Positions 9,918 to 19,367 of a stretch of DNA of 64,000 nucleotides are shown here, in pieces; the first letter of the stretch is position 1; each line of letters begins with the position of its first letter. Origin of the DNA: Devosia sp. Leaf420 (GTDB lineage: Bacteria > Pseudomonadota > Alphaproteobacteria > Rhizobiales > Devosiaceae). The DNA is taken from contig NZ_LMQU01000010.1 of NCBI RefSeq assembly GCF_001425445.1, positions 675,328 to 739,327 of the forward strand, in the 5' to 3' direction. The notes below the pieces were generated by a model. It saw nothing but the letters and a program-made list of their open reading frames with translations, did not search any database and was not told the origin of the DNA. The position numbers and the translations under genes were made by a program.

Positions 9918-10583
9918 ATGCCGCAGCGCCCGACCAGCCCAGCCGAGGTGCCCGATATCGTCCCGATCTTTCCGCTGAGCGGGGCGCTGCTGCTGCCCTA
10001 TTCGCATCGTCCGCTCAACATTTTCGAGCCGCGCTATCTCGAGATGGTGGATTTCGCGCTCTCGACCGATCGGCTGATCGGTCTGGTGCAGCCCGAGGAC
10101 GAGAGCGAAGAAAGCCCGCAGGGGCAGGTAGCCCTCAAGAAGGTCGGGTGCCTCGGACGCCTGACGCATTTCGAGGAAAGCGGCGATGGCCGCTATTTCA
10201 TCATCCTCGAAGGTCTCTCGCGCTTCCGGCTCGGCGAAGAGGCCGATCGCGGCACGCCTTACCGCATGGCGGCGATTTCGACCGGCGAATTCGCCGAGGA
10301 CTTCACCCGCAATGTCGGCGAGGAGGCTGTCGATCGCGCGCGCTTCGTTAGGATGATGCGCGACTATGCCGAATTTGCCAGCATCGATCTCAACTGGGAA
10401 GAAATCGAACGCACCGGCACGGCGGATCTCGTCAATTTCTGCGCCATGGTCTCGCCCTATGGGCCCAAGGAAAAGCAGCTCTTGCTCGAAGCGCAGACGC
10501 TCAACGATCGGGCCGAGACGCTGATCGCCATGACCGAATATGAAATGGCGCGCGGCGGCAAAGGCGCCGTTCCGCTCAACTGA
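9918..10583 (+). CDS. Lon N-terminal (LON substrate-binding) domain protein
   Basis: A 221-residue protein consisting of the Lon substrate-binding domain only, recognisable from the opening IVPIFPLSGALLLP and NIFEPRYLEMV. There is no ATPase or protease domain, so it is not a Lon protease; a role as an adaptor or substrate-binding protein is an inference. It sits between the thioredoxin/TPR gene and Trm112; its stop overlaps the Trm112 start by 1 bp. Confidence 0.88.
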   Translation: MPQRPTSPAEVPDIVPIFPLSGALLLPYSHRPLNIFEPRYLEMVDFALSTDRLIGLVQPEDESEESPQGQVALKKVGCLGRLTHFEESGDGRYFIILEGLSRFRLGEEADRGTPYRMAAISTGEFAEDFTRNVGEEAVDRARFVRMMRDYAEFASIDLNWEEIERTGTADLVNFCAMVSPYGPKEKQLLLEAQTLNDRAETLIAMTEYEMARGGKGAVPLN

Positions 10584-10813
10584 TGGCCGAGACGGCCGAA
10601 GACAAGCGCCACACGATCGAGCGGCAGGTGCTCGAGATGCTGGTTTGTCCGCTCACCAAGACCCGCCTGACGCTCTCGGCAGATCGCAAGGAGCTGATTT
10701 CGATCGCGGCCCGGCTGGCATTCCCGATTGTGAAGGGCGTGCCGCTGCTGAGCTTGGATGAAGCGCGGAATGTTGAGCCGGAAGAAGTTCAGGCGCTTTC
10801 ACGTAGGTCATAG
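10583..10813 (+). CDS. Trm112 family protein
   Basis: Small 76-residue protein of the Trm112/YcaR family, with LVCPLTKTRLTL near the start and IAFPIVKGVP-like sequence (here LAFPIVKGVPLL) in the second half. Members activate methyltransferases or act in small zinc-ribbon-like modules; this copy has one visible Cys, so zinc binding is doubtful. The start overlaps the upstream stop by 1 bp (TGATG). Confidence 0.85.
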   Translation: MAETAEDKRHTIERQVLEMLVCPLTKTRLTLSADRKELISIAARLAFPIVKGVPLLSLDEARNVEPEEVQALSRRS

Positions 10814-10828
10814 AGGGGGCCATATCGG

Positions 10829-12043
10829 CTAGATAGGAAGCCCGCTCAGCAGTTTCGGACCGCTTTGCGACAATCCCGATGCGGCGCGGATCATGGCGCC
10901 CTTGAGCGGCTCGGCGCGGTCGACGAGGCCGAGGCCGAAGTCGCGCAGAGCGCGGACGGGGGGCAAGTCGTTGGAAAAGAGCCGGTTCATGCCATCGGTG
11001 ACAGCGACCATGCTCGCCGTGTCGAGGCGGCGCCAGGCCTGATACCGTTCCAAAATCTCGCCACTGCCGTGATCCATGCCAAGGCGGAGGGCATCGACGA
11101 TGACTTCGGCCAAAGCTGCCACATCCTTAAGGCCAAGATTGAGCCCCTGCCCGGCGATCGGGTGGACGACATGGGCCGCATCGCCGACCAGCGCCAGGCG
11201 CGGCCCGACAAAGCTGCGGGCGATCTGGAGATGCAAGGGAAAACCCCTAAGCTCGTCTTCGAGCGTGACCTTGCCGAGCGTCGAGCCCATGGCCGCTTCG
11301 ATTTCGGCCTCTTGGCTCGCCGTGTCCATGGCGAGAAAGCGCTTGGCGCCCTCGGCGCTTTCGGTCCAGACGAGGGACGAGCGATTGCCGCGCAAGGGGA
11401 GGCTCGCAAAGGGGCCGGCCGGACGAAAGTGCTCATAGGCGACGCCGTCATGGGGCAGTTGGTGAGTGATGCTCGCGACAAGTCCGGTTTGACGATAATC
11501 GTGGCCCGTGGTGGCGATCCCGGAGCGCTCACGCAATTCGGAGCGGGCGCTGTCGGCGGCAACGATCAGCGGCGCGGTGAGCACGCGGCCATCGGCGAGG
11601 GTGAGGCGACCTTCGGACCAATCGGCGATTTCGGCGGGGGCAATGATGGTGACGAGATCGGCCATGCCGGCCATCAGCGCTGCGGAGCTGGCCTGATTGG
11701 GCACCATATAGGCGAAGGGTTCGCCCGGCGCGACCTCGCCTTCAAAAGTCAAAAACAGCGGGCGGGAAATATCGCCATTGCCTGAATCGGTGATGCGCAT
11801 GGCGGTGATCGGCTGAGCCTCAGCCGCCATGTCCGACCAGACGCCAAGCGCATCGAAAATGCGGCGCACACCCGCGGCAATGGCCGAGGCGCGATTGTCC
11901 TTGGGTACCGAAAGCTCGCGGCGATCGACCAGCGCGACGCGGAGGCCACGCATGGATTGGGCAAGCGCCAGCGCTAGCGTCATGCCCACGGGCCCGGCGC
12001 CGACGATGACGACGTCGAATTTTTCGGGCTGCGCATTGGACAT
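10829..12043 (-). CDS. UbiH/UbiF/VisC/COQ6-family FAD-dependent hydroxylase
   Basis: Flavoprotein monooxygenase of the ubiquinone-biosynthesis type, 404 residues. The N-terminal FAD-binding motif is VIVGAGPVGMTLALAL, and the second FAD motif LVGDAAHVVHPIAGQGLN lies at about residue 290. The UbiH/COQ6 signature region is intact. It likely hydroxylates a ring position of the ubiquinone precursor, but which carbon cannot be told because these paralogues are promiscuous in Alphaproteobacteria. The start is set at 12043, where AGGAGA precedes the ATG; it converges with Trm112. Confidence 0.88.
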   Translation of the reverse strand: MSNAQPEKFDVVIVGAGPVGMTLALALAQSMRGLRVALVDRRELSVPKDNRASAIAAGVRRIFDALGVWSDMAAEAQPITAMRITDSGNGDISRPLFLTFEGEVAPGEPFAYMVPNQASSAALMAGMADLVTIIAPAEIADWSEGRLTLADGRVLTAPLIVAADSARSELRERSGIATTGHDYRQTGLVASITHQLPHDGVAYEHFRPAGPFASLPLRGNRSSLVWTESAEGAKRFLAMDTASQEAEIEAAMGSTLGKVTLEDELRGFPLHLQIARSFVGPRLALVGDAAHVVHPIAGQGLNLGLKDVAALAEVIVDALRLGMDHGSGEILERYQAWRRLDTASMVAVTDGMNRLFSNDLPPVRALRDFGLGLVDRAEPLKGAMIRAASGLSQSGPKLLSGLPI

Positions 12044-12205
12044 GTTCGGTCTCCTGTTGCGCGCCATTTTCGCGCGCGGCTACGGGAAGAACAAGTGCGC
12101 GGGTTGCCGCAACGCGCTGCATCTTTGCGCGCAAACAGCTCTGATCTGCCTCAGTCGGCATCATGCGCTTAATTGGTGTGCAGGCTTGGCGGAATTTGCG
12201 CATTT

Positions 12206-12227
12206 AATGGGCAATTTCGTGCCCATT
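12206..12227. promoter_or_regulatory. 8-bp inverted repeat upstream of glnK
   Basis: AATGGGCA and TGCCCATT form a perfect inverted repeat separated by 6 nt. Its centre lies about 80 bp upstream of the sigma-54-like promoter. Its place suits an NtrC-type enhancer site, but it does not match the classical TGCAC-GTGCA spacing well. Confidence 0.4.
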
Positions 12228-12295
12228 TCTGAGTCGGTTTCAATGCGGTAAGATTAAGGCTCTGTAAACGCTGGCTTTTTGGGCCTCGCCGAGTT

Positions 12296-12311
12296 TGGCA
12301 CGCGGTTTGAC
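12296..12311 (+). promoter_or_regulatory. Sigma-54 (-24/-12) promoter candidate of glnK-amtB
   Basis: TGGCACGCGGTTTGAC matches the TGGCACG-N4-TTGC consensus with the right spacing; the only core deviation is A for C in the -12 element. It predicts transcription starting near 12322, leaving a 37-nt leader before the glnK ATG. Sigma-54/NtrC control of glnK-amtB is well established in proteobacteria. Confidence 0.65.
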
Positions 12312-12358
12312 TCTGAGTGTGCATCCAAAATGCGCCAGAGCGGCGCCAAGGGGGTCAA

Positions 12359-12697
12359 ATGAAACTGGTGGTTGCCATCATCAAGCCGTCCCGGCTGGAA
12401 GAGGTCCGGCAGGCGCTCAATTCACTCGATGTGCACGGCATGACCGTGACCGAAGTGAAAGGCTATGGGCGCCAAAAGGGTCATTCCGAAATCTATCGCG
12501 GCACCGAATATGCCGTGCACTTCCTGCCCAAGCTCAAACTCGAAATCGCCGTCGATGACGCGCTCGCCGACGCGGTGAGCAACGCCATCCGCGATTCGGC
12601 CCAGACCGGCCGCATCGGCGACGGAAAGATTTTCGTGCTCGATCTCTTGGCCGTGACCCGCATCCGCACCGGTGAAACCGGCGCGTCCGCCCTTTAA
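12359..12697 (+). CDS. glnK: Nitrogen regulatory protein P-II
   Basis: A 112-residue PII signalling protein. The T-loop contains GRQKGHSEIYRGTEY with the uridylylated Tyr51, and the C-terminal segment has IRTGETG of the ATP/2-oxoglutarate site. It senses nitrogen status and in this arrangement controls AmtB by binding its cytoplasmic face. The ATG at 12359 gives exact family length; the frame's earlier codons carry no PII sequence. It is 20 bp upstream of amtB. Confidence 0.95.
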   Translation: MKLVVAIIKPSRLEEVRQALNSLDVHGMTVTEVKGYGRQKGHSEIYRGTEYAVHFLPKLKLEIAVDDALADAVSNAIRDSAQTGRIGDGKIFVLDLLAVTRIRTGETGASAL

Positions 12698-12717
12698 GTG
12701 TCTTGGGGAGAAACAAG

Positions 12718-14088
12718 ATGAAGCTAAACAAGGTTCTCGGAGGCGCCGCACTGGCCTCCCTGCTGCTGGCCCTGCCAGCCTTTGCCCAGGACGCCGCCGC
12801 GCCGGCTGCCGAAGCTGCCGCTGAAGTCACTGCCGTTGTCGATAAGGGCGACGTCGCCTGGATGCTGGTTTCGACCATGGTCGTCATCGTCATGACCATT
12901 CCGGGTCTCGCGCTCTTCTATGGCGGTCTCGTCCGCGCCAAGAACATCCTTTCGGTCCTGACCCAGGTGTTCCTCGGCTTCTCGATGATCTCCATTCTCT
13001 GGGTGGCCTATGGCTACTCGCTCGCCTTTGCCGGCCCGACCGAAGGCGGTCTCTCGGCTTTTGTCGGCGATCTCTCAAAGTTCTTCCTCAATGGCGTGAC
13101 GCTTGATTCGCGCGCGGCGACCTTCTCGGCTGGTTTCGAACTGCCCGAAATGGTGTTCGTGGTGTTCCAGCTCACTTTTGCCTGCATCACTTCGACCCTC
13201 ATCGTCGGCGGTATCGCCGAGCGCATGAAGTTCGGCGCGCTGATGGCCTTCCTCGCCATCTGGTTCACCTTCTCCTATATCCCGATGGCCCACATGGTCT
13301 GGTCGGGTCCGGGCCTTCTCTTTGGCATGGGCGCCTATGACTTTGCCGGCGGTACCGTGGTTCACATCAATTCCGGTGTTGCCGCCCTCGTCGCTGCCAT
13401 CGTTCTCGGGCCACGCCTCGGCTTCATGAAAGAGCCGATCCCGCCCCATAACCTCGTCCTCACCTATATTGGTGCTGGCCTCCTCTGGTTCGGCTGGTTC
13501 GGCTTCAATGCCGGTTCGAACCTCGAAGCCAATGCGCTGACCGCCGTTGCCCTGATCAACACGGTTCTCGCTCCCGCTGCCGGCGCTCTGGCCTGGGCCC
13601 TCGGTGAACGCATTACCCGTGGCCATGCGTCGGCTCTTGGTGCGGTCTCCGGTGCTGTTGCCGGTCTCGTCGCCATCACCCCGGCTGCCGGCTTTGCCGG
13701 TGTCGGTGGCGCCATCGTTCTCGGCGCGATTGCCGGCGTCGTCTGTCTCTGGGCCGTCGTCACGCTCAAGCCGCTCCTTAAGTATGACGACTCGCTCGAC
13801 GTGTTCGGCATCCACGGCGTTGGCGGCATCATCGGCGCGCTTGGTACAGCCATCGTTGCTGCGCCCGGCCTCGGCGGTTACCCGCTCGGCGATGCGGCAG
13901 CCTACTCGATCGGCGGCCAGTTCATGGTGCAGTTGACCGGCGTTGCCATCGCCGTCGTCTGGTCCGGTGTCGTGGCTTTCGTTGCCATGCTCATCGTCAA
14001 GGCGATCTTCGGTGGTGCTCGCGTCAGCGAAGCTGCCGAAAGCGATGGTCTCGATCTCTCGAGCCATGGCGAACGCGCCTACAACTAA
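12718..14088 (+). CDS. amtB: Ammonium transporter AmtB
   Basis: Amt/Mep/Rh-family ammonium channel, 456 residues. A signal peptide (MKLNKVLGGA..., AFAQ cleavage region) precedes eleven predicted membrane helices. Family signatures are visible: the GLALFYGGLVR pore segment, DFAGGTVVHINSG with the pore histidine, and the FGIHGVGGIIG segment with the second. GGGGAG precedes the ATG at 12718. It is coupled to glnK, and the pair forms the standard ammonium uptake and control unit. Confidence 0.95.
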   Translation: MKLNKVLGGAALASLLLALPAFAQDAAAPAAEAAAEVTAVVDKGDVAWMLVSTMVVIVMTIPGLALFYGGLVRAKNILSVLTQVFLGFSMISILWVAYGYSLAFAGPTEGGLSAFVGDLSKFFLNGVTLDSRAATFSAGFELPEMVFVVFQLTFACITSTLIVGGIAERMKFGALMAFLAIWFTFSYIPMAHMVWSGPGLLFGMGAYDFAGGTVVHINSGVAALVAAIVLGPRLGFMKEPIPPHNLVLTYIGAGLLWFGWFGFNAGSNLEANALTAVALINTVLAPAAGALAWALGERITRGHASALGAVSGAVAGLVAITPAAGFAGVGGAIVLGAIAGVVCLWAVVTLKPLLKYDDSLDVFGIHGVGGIIGALGTAIVAAPGLGGYPLGDAAAYSIGGQFMVQLTGVAIAVVWSGVVAFVAMLIVKAIFGGARVSEAAESDGLDLSSHGERAYN

Positions 14089-14410
14089 TCCTCCCCGTGG
14101 GCGGCGCTCCGGCGCCGCCTGCACCCACTTTTCCGTGGTGTGCGGCCTACTTCCTCTTGGCCCGCCACAGAGGCTTCCCACGCACACCGGTGGGCCGCAC
14201 TCCTCGGAAAAGCGTGGCAGGGGCACATCCCGATTTTTCGCACCGGTTATGTAAACGGTGCATCTGGCCGCGCCATTCGAGCGTAGCTCTCATGGCCTTC
14301 TCACCTAAAATCGTCCCACTGGGACGATTTTGCCCCTCCGGGCCGGTTCGAAGGTTAGCACCCGATTAACCACACAAGTTTAGCATGCAGGACGATACGG
14401 GGCGCCGCGA
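14089..14410. other. Intergenic region amtB-ftsK with two palindromes
   Basis: No gene is supported here. A GC hairpin follows amtB (arms 14100-14107 and 14112-14119, loop TCCG) without a good T tract; it may be a weak terminator. A second, longer palindrome is annotated at 14307-14331. The remaining sequence should hold the ftsK promoter. Confidence 0.5.
14307..14331. repeat. Perfect 11-bp palindrome upstream of ftsK
   Basis: AAAATCGTCCC and GGGACGATTTT are perfectly complementary around a 3-nt loop (ACT). The symmetric A and T runs allow a bidirectional terminator; it could also be a dispersed small repeat or an operator. It is 80 bp upstream of the ftsK start. Confidence 0.7.
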
Positions 14411-17170
14411 ATGGGTCGCTGCCCCGGAACAGTAATGCGTGTCATGCCCAGCCATCCCGTCCCGACGCTCGACGATATTCGCCCCGTGCCGCCCCGTGCG
14501 GCCCGCCAGAAAACGGCGGCGGCGATGCCAAAGCCGGCGCCCGTCATCGCAATCCGCATCCCGCTCCGCATCGCCGGCATGATCATGCTCGGCCTCGTGG
14601 CGGTGATTCTGGTGTCGCTGAGCACCTGGAGCGTCGATGATCCATCGCTCTCCTATGCAACGAGCAAGATCGCGGAAAACTGGCTTGGCTATCCCGGCGC
14701 GGTGATTGCTGATCTGGTCTTCCAGTTTTTAGGGCTCGGCGGCATCGTCATGTCCGTGCCGCTTGCCCTTTGGGGTTGGGCCATGGCGCGCAAGCGCCGC
14801 CCGACGCATATGGTGTTGCGCACGCTGTGCTGGATCGGCGCGACAGTCGTTTCGACCGGCGTCTTCGCCTTTCTGCCAGCGCCCGCCACCTGGCCGCTGC
14901 CGACGGGCATTGGCGGGCTCTCGGGCATGCTCTTCACCAATCTTGCCGGCATGATCGCCGGCGCCGACCCCCAGCCGATCACCGGCGCACTGTTTGGCGT
15001 TATTCTCGCCGTGCCTTCGCTCGCCATGCTTTGGGTCGCCATGGGCATCGGCACTGCTGTTGCCGTAAAGCCGGCCAAGGCTGGCCGCAAGGCCGCTGCG
15101 CTCGAGGAGGATGACGAGCGCGAAGCCAATCCGCTCGTCGAAGTGGCGCTCGGTTCGCTCTTTCACATGGGCTATTCGCTGCGCACCGCCTGGCGCCGTG
15201 CCCGGGCCGAACATGCGGCCCGCCGCGAGGACGAACAGGACCACGAACACGATATCGAGCCCAATCTCGATGGCGCGCCCGTAAGCCGTGGCGTCGTGCA
15301 GGTCGAGCCGGTCATGGCGCCGGCCCAGCGCCGCATCCATGCGCCGGTCGAGCCGGCATTCGATGAAGAGCCGATCGTTGCGTCGCCACGTGTCAATGCG
15401 CGCCCGGCCTATGACGAAACCGAAATCGATTATCCCGACGAAGCCGAAGACGACGTGGTGCCCTTCGTGCCCGAAATGCCGATCGTCCAGCATCCGGCTG
15501 TCGTCAATCACACCCAGCGCGGCGATTCGCGCTTTCAACCGGTCGACCACACCGCGCCCCGCACGGCCGTTGCGGCGCCCGCACCGCGCCCGGCCCAGGG
15601 CCAGCGCGTGTTCCGCGAAGCCCAGCCAAGCCTTCTCGATGAGCCGCAGGGTTTTGAACTGCCGGCGCTGAGCCTTCTTGCCGAACCCAAGCGCTTGGGC
15701 CCATCGCCCGAACATGCGCCGGAGCGTCTGGAGGCCATGGCCCGCCGCCTTGAAGAGGTCCTCAGCGATTTTGGCGTCAAGGGCGACATCATCAATGTCC
15801 GCCCCGGCCCCGTCGTCACCCTCTTCGAACTCGAACCGGCGCCAGGGATCAAATCGAGCCGCGTCATTTCGCTCGCCGACGATATCGCCCGCTCGATGTC
15901 GGCGATCTCGGCCCGCGTTGCTGTGGTGCCGGGCCGCAATGCCATCGGCATCGAACTGCCAAACCAGACGCGCGAAACCGTCTATTTCCGCGAAATGCTG
16001 GCTTCTTCCGATTTCGAGAAGATGAAGGGCAAGCTGCCGATCTGCCTCGGCAAGACCATTGGCGGCGAGCCGATCATCGCCGACCTCGCGCGCATGCCGC
16101 ACTTGCTGATCGCCGGTACCACCGGCTCGGGTAAGTCGGTGGGTATCAACACGTTCATTCTCTCGCTGCTCTACCAGATGACGCCCGAGCAGTGCCGCAT
16201 GATCATGATCGACCCCAAAATGCTCGAACTCTCGATCTATGATGGCATTCCGCATCTGCTCACGCCTGTCGTGACCGATCCGCAGAAGGCTGTCGTGGCC
16301 CTCAAATGGGCCGTTCGCGAGATGGAAGATCGCTATCGCAAGATGAGCAAGATCGGTGTGCGTAACATCGACGGCTTCAACCAGCGCGTCACCGAGGCCG
16401 CCAAGGAAGGCCGCGTCATTTCGCGCACGGTCCAGACCGGCTTTGACCGCGAAACCGGCGAAGCGATCTACGAAAGCGAAGAGTTCAACCTCGAACCCTT
16501 GCCCTATATCGTCGTCATCGTCGACGAAATGGCAGACCTCATGATGGTCGCGGGCAAGGACATCGAAGGCGCCATCCAGCGCCTCGCGCAGATGGCCCGT
16601 GCCGCCGGCATCCACATCGTCACCGCCACCCAGCGTCCGTCCGTGGACGTCATCACCGGTACGATCAAGGCCAACTTCCCGACGCGTATCTCCTTCATGG
16701 TGACGTCCAAGATCGACTCGCGCACCATTTTGGGCGAGCAGGGCGCCGAACAGCTGCTGGGCAATGGCGACATGCTCTACATGGCCTCGGGCGGCCGCAC
16801 CAAGCGCCTCCACGGCGCCTTCGTCTCCGACGCCGAAGTCGAAGCCGTGGTCAATCACCTCAAGAGCCAGGGCGCGCCGGATTATCTCGACTCGGTCATC
16901 GATGACGAGGAAGACGGCGGCAGCGATGCCGGCTCTGCAGGTGGCGGCGACGACTATGCCGGCTCAGGCGACGAACTCTACGATAAGGCCGTCCATGTCG
17001 TCTTGACCGACAAGAAGGCGTCCACGTCTTACGTCCAGCGACGCCTCGCCATTGGCTACAATAAGGCGGCAACGCTGATCGAGCGGATGGAACGCGAAGG
17101 CGTCATCAGCGCGGCCAACCATGCTGGTAAGCGCGAAATCCTCGTCGGGAACAATGCCGACGGGTATTGA
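14411..17170 (+). CDS. ftsK: DNA translocase FtsK
   Basis: Division-septum DNA pump that segregates chromosome ends and activates XerCD at dif. About residues 55-215 hold four membrane segments, followed by an acidic, Pro-rich linker (about 230-420). Then come the alpha domain and the RecA-like motor with Walker A GTTGSGKS (about 569-576) and Walker [12 protein letters not shown]. The C-terminal winged-helix gamma domain (about 850-919, [15 protein letters not shown]) reads polar DNA motifs. At 919 residues it is typical for this class. The exact start is uncertain: ATG 14411, 14435 and 14444 are all in frame without a clear ribosome site. Confidence 0.95.
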   Translation: MGRCPGTVMRVMPSHPVPTLDDIRPVPPRAARQKTAAAMPKPAPVIAIRIPLRIAGMIMLGLVAVILVSLSTWSVDDPSLSYATSKIAENWLGYPGAVIADLVFQFLGLGGIVMSVPLALWGWAMARKRRPTHMVLRTLCWIGATVVSTGVFAFLPAPATWPLPTGIGGLSGMLFTNLAGMIAGADPQPITGALFGVILAVPSLAMLWVAMGIGTAVAVKPAKAGRKAAALEEDDEREANPLVEVALGSLFHMGYSLRTAWRRARAEHAARREDEQDHEHDIEPNLDGAPVSRGVVQVEPVMAPAQRRIHAPVEPAFDEEPIVASPRVNARPAYDETEIDYPDEAEDDVVPFVPEMPIVQHPAVVNHTQRGDSRFQPVDHTAPRTAVAAPAPRPAQGQRVFREAQPSLLDEPQGFELPALSLLAEPKRLGPSPEHAPERLEAMARRLEEVLSDFGVKGDIINVRPGPVVTLFELEPAPGIKSSRVISLADDIARSMSAISARVAVVPGRNAIGIELPNQTRETVYFREMLASSDFEKMKGKLPICLGKTIGGEPIIADLARMPHLLIAGTTGSGKSVGINTFILSLLYQMTPEQCRMIMIDPKMLELSIYDGIPHLLTPVVTDPQKAVVALKWAVREMEDRYRKMSKIGVRNIDGFNQRVTEAAKEGRVISRTVQTGFDRETGEAIYESEEFNLEPLPYIVVIVDEMADLMMVAGKDIEGAIQRLAQMARAAGIHIVTATQRPSVDVITGTIKANFPTRISFMVTSKIDSRTILGEQGAEQLLGNGDMLYMASGGRTKRLHGAFVSDAEVEAVVNHLKSQGAPDYLDSVIDDEEDGGSDAGSAGGGDDYAGSGDELYDKAVHVVLTDKKASTSYVQRRLAIGYNKAATLIERMEREGVISAANHAGKREILVGNNADGY

Positions 17171-17193
17171 GAATTTTGCGATTTGAGCGGAAG

Positions 17194-17219
17194 GCCCCGG
17201 TGTTTAGCCGGGGCTTTTT
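17194..17219 (+). terminator. Rho-independent terminator of ftsK
   Basis: A 7-bp stem, GCCCCGG with CCGGGGC, encloses a 7-nt loop and is followed by five T residues. It begins 24 bp after the ftsK stop. Confidence 0.85.
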
Positions 17220-17252
17220 GTTATCGATTGCTCAACGTTCTCAACAATCTCG

Positions 17253-17322
17253 GCGTCATTCCCGCGAAAGCGGGAATCCCTTTGCACCAAGACTGAGATT
17301 CCCGCTTTCGCGGGAATGACGC
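17253..17322. repeat. REP-like palindromic pair (ATTCCCGC class)
   Basis: Two palindromic units built on ATTCCCGCGAAAGCGGGAAT face each other, so the whole 70-bp element is an inverted repeat with ends GCGTCATT and AATGACGC. Related elements recur at 33827-33896 and 35384-35450. It lies between convergent genes. Confidence 0.85.
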
Positions 17323-17341
17323 GGTGCAAGGGCTGGCAAGC

Positions 17342-17641
17342 TCAACAAACCACCGCATCAGCCTTAGCCTCGAACGCCATTGGCCCCACCCAGCCTGGCT
17401 CTCTCTTGCTCGGCGCATCCACAATGCGGACGGTCACCGAGCACTCGCCCGATCTCACGACAAAAACATCGGGCTCAGTCATCTCGATCGCTTGGATCAA
17501 CCGGCTGACCCCCAACGCCTCAGTCGCCGCATCCAGCACGGCGGTGAATTCGGCCTGCCGCTGATATTGCGGCGGCAACGCGGCAAGGGTCGGCGTGGTC
17601 GCTGCCACGAGAAGCGTTAAGCACGTCATGATCTTCAGCAT
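17342..17641 (-). CDS. Small predicted periplasmic protein, function unknown
   Basis: A 99-residue protein starting at an ATG preceded by GGGAG. It has a clear Sec signal peptide (MLKIMTCLTLLVAATTPTLA) and a mature part of about 79 residues. The mature part has two cysteines (within SGECSV and at the very C-terminus, AVVC) that could form a disulfide. No family is recognised. It diverges from the LolA-like gene, with 97 bp between their starts. Confidence 0.65.
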   Translation of the reverse strand: MLKIMTCLTLLVAATTPTLAALPPQYQRQAEFTAVLDAATEALGVSRLIQAIEMTEPDVFVVRSGECSVTVRIVDAPSKREPGWVGPMAFEAKADAVVC

Positions 17642-17738
17642 GTCTCTTCTCCCGCCTTTGGTGGAACTTTCCACCTCTTGCCGCAATTGCTGCCTACGCT
17701 AGTTTGACTGACTAAAAACCCGCGAGGATACCCTGTCC

Positions 17739-18374
17739 ATGATTCGCCGCCACGCTCTTTTGCTCGGTGTCGCTGCTGCCCTGGCGCCCGTAATGCCAGC
17801 CTTTGCGCAGGGACGCACCCTGACCCCCGAAGAGCAGACGCTGATCGGCGAAATCAACGCGCACAATTCGGCCATCCGCACCATGGTCGGCCGGTTCCTG
17901 CAGATCGATACCAATGGCGGGCGCACCGAAGGCACGTTCTTCCTCGAGCGCCCTGACAAGGTGCGCTTCCGCTATAATCCGCCGAGCCGCGAAGAGATCG
18001 TTTCTGTCGGCCGCGGTTTCTACGTCCTCAACCGCCAGGACGAGACCTATTACGCCTATCCGCAGGACACGATCCCGCTGCGCCAGTTCATCGGCGACAA
18101 GATCGACCTGCTCAATGCCAATGTGCTCGATGTGGCATCGTCCGATGGCTATATGACCATCACCGTGGTCGATGAAACGGTAGCGGGCACCGTGCAGGTG
18201 TCGCTGGTCTTCGATACGGAGACCAAGGATCTCGCGCAGTGGAGCTTGGTCGAGCCCAGCGGTGCGGAGCTGACCTTCTCGCTCTACGATGTTGAGAAGG
18301 GCGTTGAAATTCCGCGCTCCTATTTCTCGATCCCCGCGACCTATACGGGTCTCGATCCCTCGACGCGCCGCTAA
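17739..18374 (+). CDS. lolA: LolA-like outer-membrane lipoprotein carrier
   Basis: Periplasmic protein of 211 residues with a Sec signal (RRHALLLGVAAALAPVMPAFAQ). The mature part has the LolA beta-fold pattern: an early GRFLQ motif, GTFFLERPDKVRFRY, and FVLN-like strand (FYVLNRQDETYYAYPQ). LolA shuttles lipoproteins from LolCDE to the outer membrane; in Alphaproteobacteria no LolB is normally present. Assignment rests on the overall pattern, since LolA sequences diverge strongly. It ends in a shared terminator with uppP. Confidence 0.82.
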   Translation: MIRRHALLLGVAAALAPVMPAFAQGRTLTPEEQTLIGEINAHNSAIRTMVGRFLQIDTNGGRTEGTFFLERPDKVRFRYNPPSREEIVSVGRGFYVLNRQDETYYAYPQDTIPLRQFIGDKIDLLNANVLDVASSDGYMTITVVDETVAGTVQVSLVFDTETKDLAQWSLVEPSGAELTFSLYDVEKGVEIPRSYFSIPATYTGLDPSTRR

Positions 18375-18395
18375 GTTTTCCAATCACTGGAATAA

Positions 18396-18423
18396 AAAAA
18401 GCCCTCCGTCTGGAGGGCTTTTT
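18396..18423. terminator. Bidirectional terminator between lolA and uppP
   Basis: A perfect 12-bp stem, AAAAAGCCCTCC with GGAGGGCTTTTT, encloses the loop GTCT. The A and T runs on both sides let it serve both convergent genes. Confidence 0.9.
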
Positions 18424-18442
18424 GTTTGGCACCAACCGTGTC

Positions 18443-19255
18443 TCAGCGGCCGAAGAAGTAGATGCCGACAAGGCCGAAAACACCGACCGCAATGCGCCAC
18501 CAGGCAAAGGGGGCAAAGCCATAGCGGGAGACGAAATTGAGGAGGTAGCGCACGACCACCGCGCCGACGACGAAGGCGGCGGCAAAGCCGATTGCGACGT
18601 TGAGGGCGATGGACGTGTCGATCAGGTCGCGGCTTTTGTAGAGATCGTAGCCGAAGGCTCCGACCATGATGGGGAGCGCGACGAAGAAGGTGAATTCGGC
18701 CGCGGCGCGCTTCGACGCACCAAACAGCATGCCGCCGACCACGGTCGAGCCCGAGCGCGAGACGCCGGGTATCAGCGATATCATCTGGAAAAGACCAATG
18801 ATCACAGCGAGATGCCAAGGGAAGGTATAGATATCATCGTATTTCGGCTTGAGATTGAGCCGGTCGACGATGAGCAGCACGAAGCCGCCGATCAGCAGGC
18901 TCCAGCAGATCAGCGCAGCAGTTTCCCAGAGATCGCCCTGGATGAAATCGCGCAGCAGCACGCCGGCAATGACGGCGGGGAAACAGGCGAGAATGACCGA
19001 GAGCGCGAACTGCCAGGCATAGCGCTTGCCGGTCAGCGCATCGCGAATGAGCATGCCGAGTTTGGCGAAATAGACAGTGACCACCGCGAGAATGGCGCCA
19101 AGCTGAATGAGGACGATGAAGGTCGCCGGCTGCGTCAAACCGAAGAAATGACCAGCCAGAAGGAGATGGCCGGTGGAGCTGACTGGTAGGAATTCGGTAA
19201 GGCCTTCCAGAATTCCCAAGATCAGCGGCACAAAAAGACCTTGATCGGCGTTCAT
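18443..19255 (-). CDS. uppP: Undecaprenyl-diphosphatase UppP (BacA)
   Basis: Inner-membrane phosphatase that recycles undecaprenyl pyrophosphate, the lipid carrier of peptidoglycan and polysaccharide synthesis; overexpression gives bacitracin resistance in relatives. It has 270 residues with about eight membrane segments. The two family signatures are intact: LEGLTEFLPVSSTGHL near the N-terminus (catalytic Glu) and PGVSRSGSTVVGG (Arg/Ser) at about residue 165. Confidence 0.95.
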   Translation of the reverse strand: MNADQGLFVPLILGILEGLTEFLPVSSTGHLLLAGHFFGLTQPATFIVLIQLGAILAVVTVYFAKLGMLIRDALTGKRYAWQFALSVILACFPAVIAGVLLRDFIQGDLWETAALICWSLLIGGFVLLIVDRLNLKPKYDDIYTFPWHLAVIIGLFQMISLIPGVSRSGSTVVGGMLFGASKRAAAEFTFFVALPIMVGAFGYDLYKSRDLIDTSIALNVAIGFAAAFVVGAVVVRYLLNFVSRYGFAPFAWWRIAVGVFGLVGIYFFGR

Positions 19256-19367
19256 CTGATCCCCTAACTCGTTTATGGGCTGGTTTGCGCCCCTCTCTTA
19301 TCCGTGTTCGACTTGAGCGCCAAGCGGGGGACTAGCAAGTCAGCTGCGCGTCAACCAGGTTCCGTAC

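Noticed and set aside
8820..17170. Long open frames on the minus strand opposite the thioredoxin and ftsK genes (up to about 700 codons)
   Set aside because: They lie fully antisense to well-identified genes, have biased His/Arg/Asp-rich composition and match no family pattern; high GC makes such frames common.
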